Of a DNA stretch of 64,000 nucleotides, positions 62,132 through 64,000 are shown one piece after another. A program made the position numbers and the translations under genes. The stretch lies in assembly GCA_028279345.1 (NCBI GenBank), contig JANQNY010000077.1:124001-188000 (forward strand), in the 5' to 3' direction. The notes below the pieces were generated by a model. It did not search any database. It was not told where the DNA came from and saw nothing but the letters and a program-made list of their open reading frames with translations. This stretch comes from Geminicoccaceae bacterium (lineage in GTDB: Bacteria > Pseudomonadota > Alphaproteobacteria > Geminicoccales > Geminicoccaceae). Position 1 is the stretch's first letter, and each line of letters begins with the position of its first letter.

Positions 62132-63397
62132 CTAGTAGTAGCTGCCGGTCAGCGCGTGCTCCACGATCGGGGCAACGGCGTCGTAGGTCACCTCGCGAGC
62201 GTTGCCCGGCGTAGAGCCATCGCCGAGGAGATGCTTGGTGATGCGATCGACGTCCCGAGCGTCGCCGACGATCTTCTCGCCACCCCACTCGGCATACTTG
62301 CCGACCCCCATCCGGGACTTGGTGTAGGGCGGCGTGCTGCAGAAGTTGGGTGGGACACCGACGTCCTTGCTGAGCCGTATCGCCGCCTCCAGGGCGCGCT
62401 CGGCGGCGCTGACATCGGTGAGGCCGTCGACATTCTCGCCCAGCGCGCGGGCGATGTCGCGGAAGCGCTTGTAGTTCGACGGCATATTGTATTCCCACAC
62501 CCGCGGCAACGCGATCGCGTTGTTGAGCCCGTGGTGGGTGTCGTAATACGCGCTGATTGCGTGCGACATGGCATGGATGATGCCGAGGCCGCCGCTGTTG
62601 AACGACTGCGCCGCCATGTAGGACGCGTACATCATGTTGTAGCGCGCCTCATAGTTCAGCGGCTCGAACACGGTGCGGCGCAGGCTCTCCCCCACCAGCT
62701 CGATGACCTTCAGCGCGTTGCCGAGGCTCGGCAGGAAGTCGAGACGCGAGACGTAGGGCTCGGAAGCGTGCGCCAAGACGTCGAAGCCGCAGAACGCGGT
62801 CAGGTCCTGGGGCATCGAGAAGAACAGCACGGGGTCGTTGATGCCCAGAGTGACTGGGCAGTTGTCGTCGAAGCCAAGCCACTTGTACGGCGCTTTGTCG
62901 GAGGCCGTGTCGGTGATGACGTACGCCCAGCTGGTCTCCGAACCCGTGCCCGCGGTGGTGTTGATCGCAATGTGCGGCGGGTTGTCGGGGTTCTCCGACT
63001 TGTTGAAGCCGTCGAACTCGTTGACGTTGCGGCCGTCATGCGCGACGACGATCCGCGCGCCCTTCGTGGCGTCGGTGACGCTGCCGCCACCAACCGAAAT
63101 GAAACTGTCACATTTTTCTTTGACGTAGATGTCCGCCAAATCCATGCAATTGTAGTCTTTCGGATTTGACTCGATCTTATCGTAGAGGACGACGTCGATA
63201 CCTTGGTATTTGATCTTCCCTTCGACATCCTCGACGATGCCGGTGCCTTTTAGGCCCGACGTGGCCAGAAGCGAACGTTGGAAACCGAGCTTCTTGGCCT
63301 CGACTCCAACCATTTCGTAGGCACCAGGACCGAGAATTCCACGCGGCATCCGGTGAAATTCTTTAATCGGGAATTGCCACAGCTTTTCCGCCTGCAT
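62132..63397 (-). CDS. mdo: NDMA-dependent methanol dehydrogenase (iron-type ADH, mycofactocin-linked)
   Basis: A 421-aa group III (iron-containing-type) alcohol dehydrogenase of the NDMA-dependent methanol dehydrogenase family. NAD-binding GGGSVTDATKG is present, and the metal ligands are in FDVLAHASEP and GIIHAMSHAISAYYDTHHGLNN (Asp, His, His, His). Members hold NAD(P)H tightly and need an external acceptor, for which mycofactocin is the physiological one. ATG at 63397 has a GGGGAGG site. It is the first gene of the long mycofactocin operon and, with the ALDH, gives an oxidation route from methanol or similar alcohols. Confidence 0.93.
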   Translation of the reverse strand: MQAEKLWQFPIKEFHRMPRGILGPGAYEMVGVEAKKLGFQRSLLATSGLKGTGIVEDVEGKIKYQGIDVVLYDKIESNPKDYNCMDLADIYVKEKCDSFISVGGGSVTDATKGARIVVAHDGRNVNEFDGFNKSENPDNPPHIAINTTAGTGSETSWAYVITDTASDKAPYKWLGFDDNCPVTLGINDPVLFFSMPQDLTAFCGFDVLAHASEPYVSRLDFLPSLGNALKVIELVGESLRRTVFEPLNYEARYNMMYASYMAAQSFNSGGLGIIHAMSHAISAYYDTHHGLNNAIALPRVWEYNMPSNYKRFRDIARALGENVDGLTDVSAAERALEAAIRLSKDVGVPPNFCSTPPYTKSRMGVGKYAEWGGEKIVGDARDVDRITKHLLGDGSTPGNAREVTYDAVAPIVEHALTGSYY

Positions 63398-64000
63398 CAC
63401 GCGCCTCCCCAACGCATTATTGAGTCTTCGTGGCTACCGATTATTGTGCTGCGCCACGGTCTACCTCAAGTAGCAGCAAGGCGAATTGGACCGCAATTGG
63501 CCGAAGGTGCGAGGAATATGAAAGTCCTGGATGATTGGCGTGTAAATCCTAGAATCGATGAGATACTAGCTGCGCTTTAGTTGGACGGTATTTTTTTGAT
63601 GATGGACGAAATGCCGCTTGATCGAGCAGTCGTTTTGTCGGCCTCCGCGCGCGAGATGGTGTTGGATCTTCGTCTGAAATGCCTCTTGAGAGGTCGCCTG
63701 CTGGTCGTTGTCGTCGCCGCTTTTCGTAGGGCGTCTGTTCAGCGGCGCGCCATCACAGTTGGTGATCCGGAAGACGACGGCGTTCCGGCCTAGTCTTGCC
63801 CCAGCCGGTCCGGGCGTCCTCCCTATTGCTCACCGATGGGCCGACGAAGCAGCGCTTCCGGTGTGCCACAGCTGCACGCTTTCGCCCGAAGTCGTGCGAC
63901 CAAGGGTCGAGTTCTATTTGCGCCAGCCGCCATGCGGGTTGAGGCAGACAATACTGGTTGCGAGCCCCGCAACTATGTTGTCCGGAGAATCCAAATCAGG
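63398..64000. other. Upstream region of the mycofactocin operon, no gene called
   Basis: About 600 bp to the right edge. It contains the candidate promoter above, is AT-richer around 63420-63650, and holds a 20-codon plus-strand frame (63518-63580) behind GAGGA that might be a small peptide. A 70-codon frame at 63581-63793 has no supporting features. I see no recognisable product in either. Confidence 0.5.
63441..63469 (-). promoter_or_regulatory. Candidate sigma-70-type promoter of the mycofactocin operon
   Basis: On the minus strand TTGAGG (63464-63469) is followed after exactly 17 bp by CAATAA (63441-63446), about 45 bp upstream of the methanol dehydrogenase ATG. The -35 box lies in the small inverted repeat CTAC-TTGAG-GTAG, which could be an operator. 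No other clear promoter is visible in this AT-richer stretch. Confidence 0.4.

Noticed and set aside
63518..63580. 20-codon frame MKVLDDWRVNPRIDEILAAL behind GAGGA
   Set aside because: Looks protein-like but is too short to support without conservation data; the ribosome site is only 3 bases from the ATG.
63581..63793. 70-codon plus-strand frame near the right edge
   Set aside because: No ribosome site and no recognisable family.

Overview
The window is GC-rich, densely packed bacterial DNA. Its gene content (tripartite tricarboxylate, TRAP and ABC importers, many amidohydrolases, an ETF/FixCX module, a mycofactocin locus) suggests a heterotrophic alphaproteobacterium, probably Rhodospirillales- or Rhizobiales-like. 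That assignment is an inference from gene style; no rRNA or tRNA gene was seen.

Left part (about 1-30.3 kb) is a catabolic accessory region. A minus-strand run (1-9.4 kb) carries a tripartite tricarboxylate transporter, a NitT/TauT-type ABC importer with two different permeases, and two amidohydrolases, with a divergent GntR regulator plus an ornithine-cyclodeaminase-family gene. A second run (11.4-16.7 kb) has two dihydroorotase/hydantoinase-like proteins, another amidohydrolase and an SDR, faced by a LysR regulator. A third (17.8-23.4 kb) is a TRAP transporter with two more amidohydrolases. A fourth (24.3-30.3 kb) is a GntR regulator, a second TRAP transporter, an amidohydrolase and an Asp/Glu-racemase-family protein. 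Two of the amidohydrolase-superfamily proteins have lost metal ligands (one all of them, one half), each beside an intact relative.

Middle part (30.4-42 kb) is a tight minus-strand operon: two PfkB kinases, two SIS-domain sugar-phosphate proteins and a polyamine-type ABC importer, preceded by an amidohydrolase and a PuuE-like deacetylase/allantoinase, with a divergent second Asp/Glu racemase-like gene. The kinase plus SIS pairing resembles Amadori-compound (fructosamine) catabolism, here with both enzymes duplicated. A serine-recombinase C-terminal remnant (about 42.6-43.0 kb) lies between this region and the next.

Right part (43-63.4 kb) is a mycofactocin (MFT) locus. One long minus-strand operon with short gaps and overlaps runs: NDMA-type methanol dehydrogenase, MoxR ATPase with a histidine-rich tail, VWA/CoxE-like protein, methyltransferase (MftM candidate), MftC radical SAM, two FadH/OYE flavoenzymes, EtfA, FixC, FixX, EtfB, MftE, MftF, MftA, an MFT-type SDR and MftB. 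Next to it are an aldehyde dehydrogenase with its DUF779 partner and a divergent DUF4242 gene. The proposed logic: methanol or another alcohol is oxidised by MFT-dependent dehydrogenases, the aldehyde by the ALDH, MFT is made from MftA by MftB/C/E/F (and possibly MftM), and electrons leave through the OYE flavoproteins or ETF to FixCX and quinone. No mftD, mftG or mftR is present in the window. The MoxR/VWA pair next to a metal-dependent dehydrogenase is the most interesting undescribed element.
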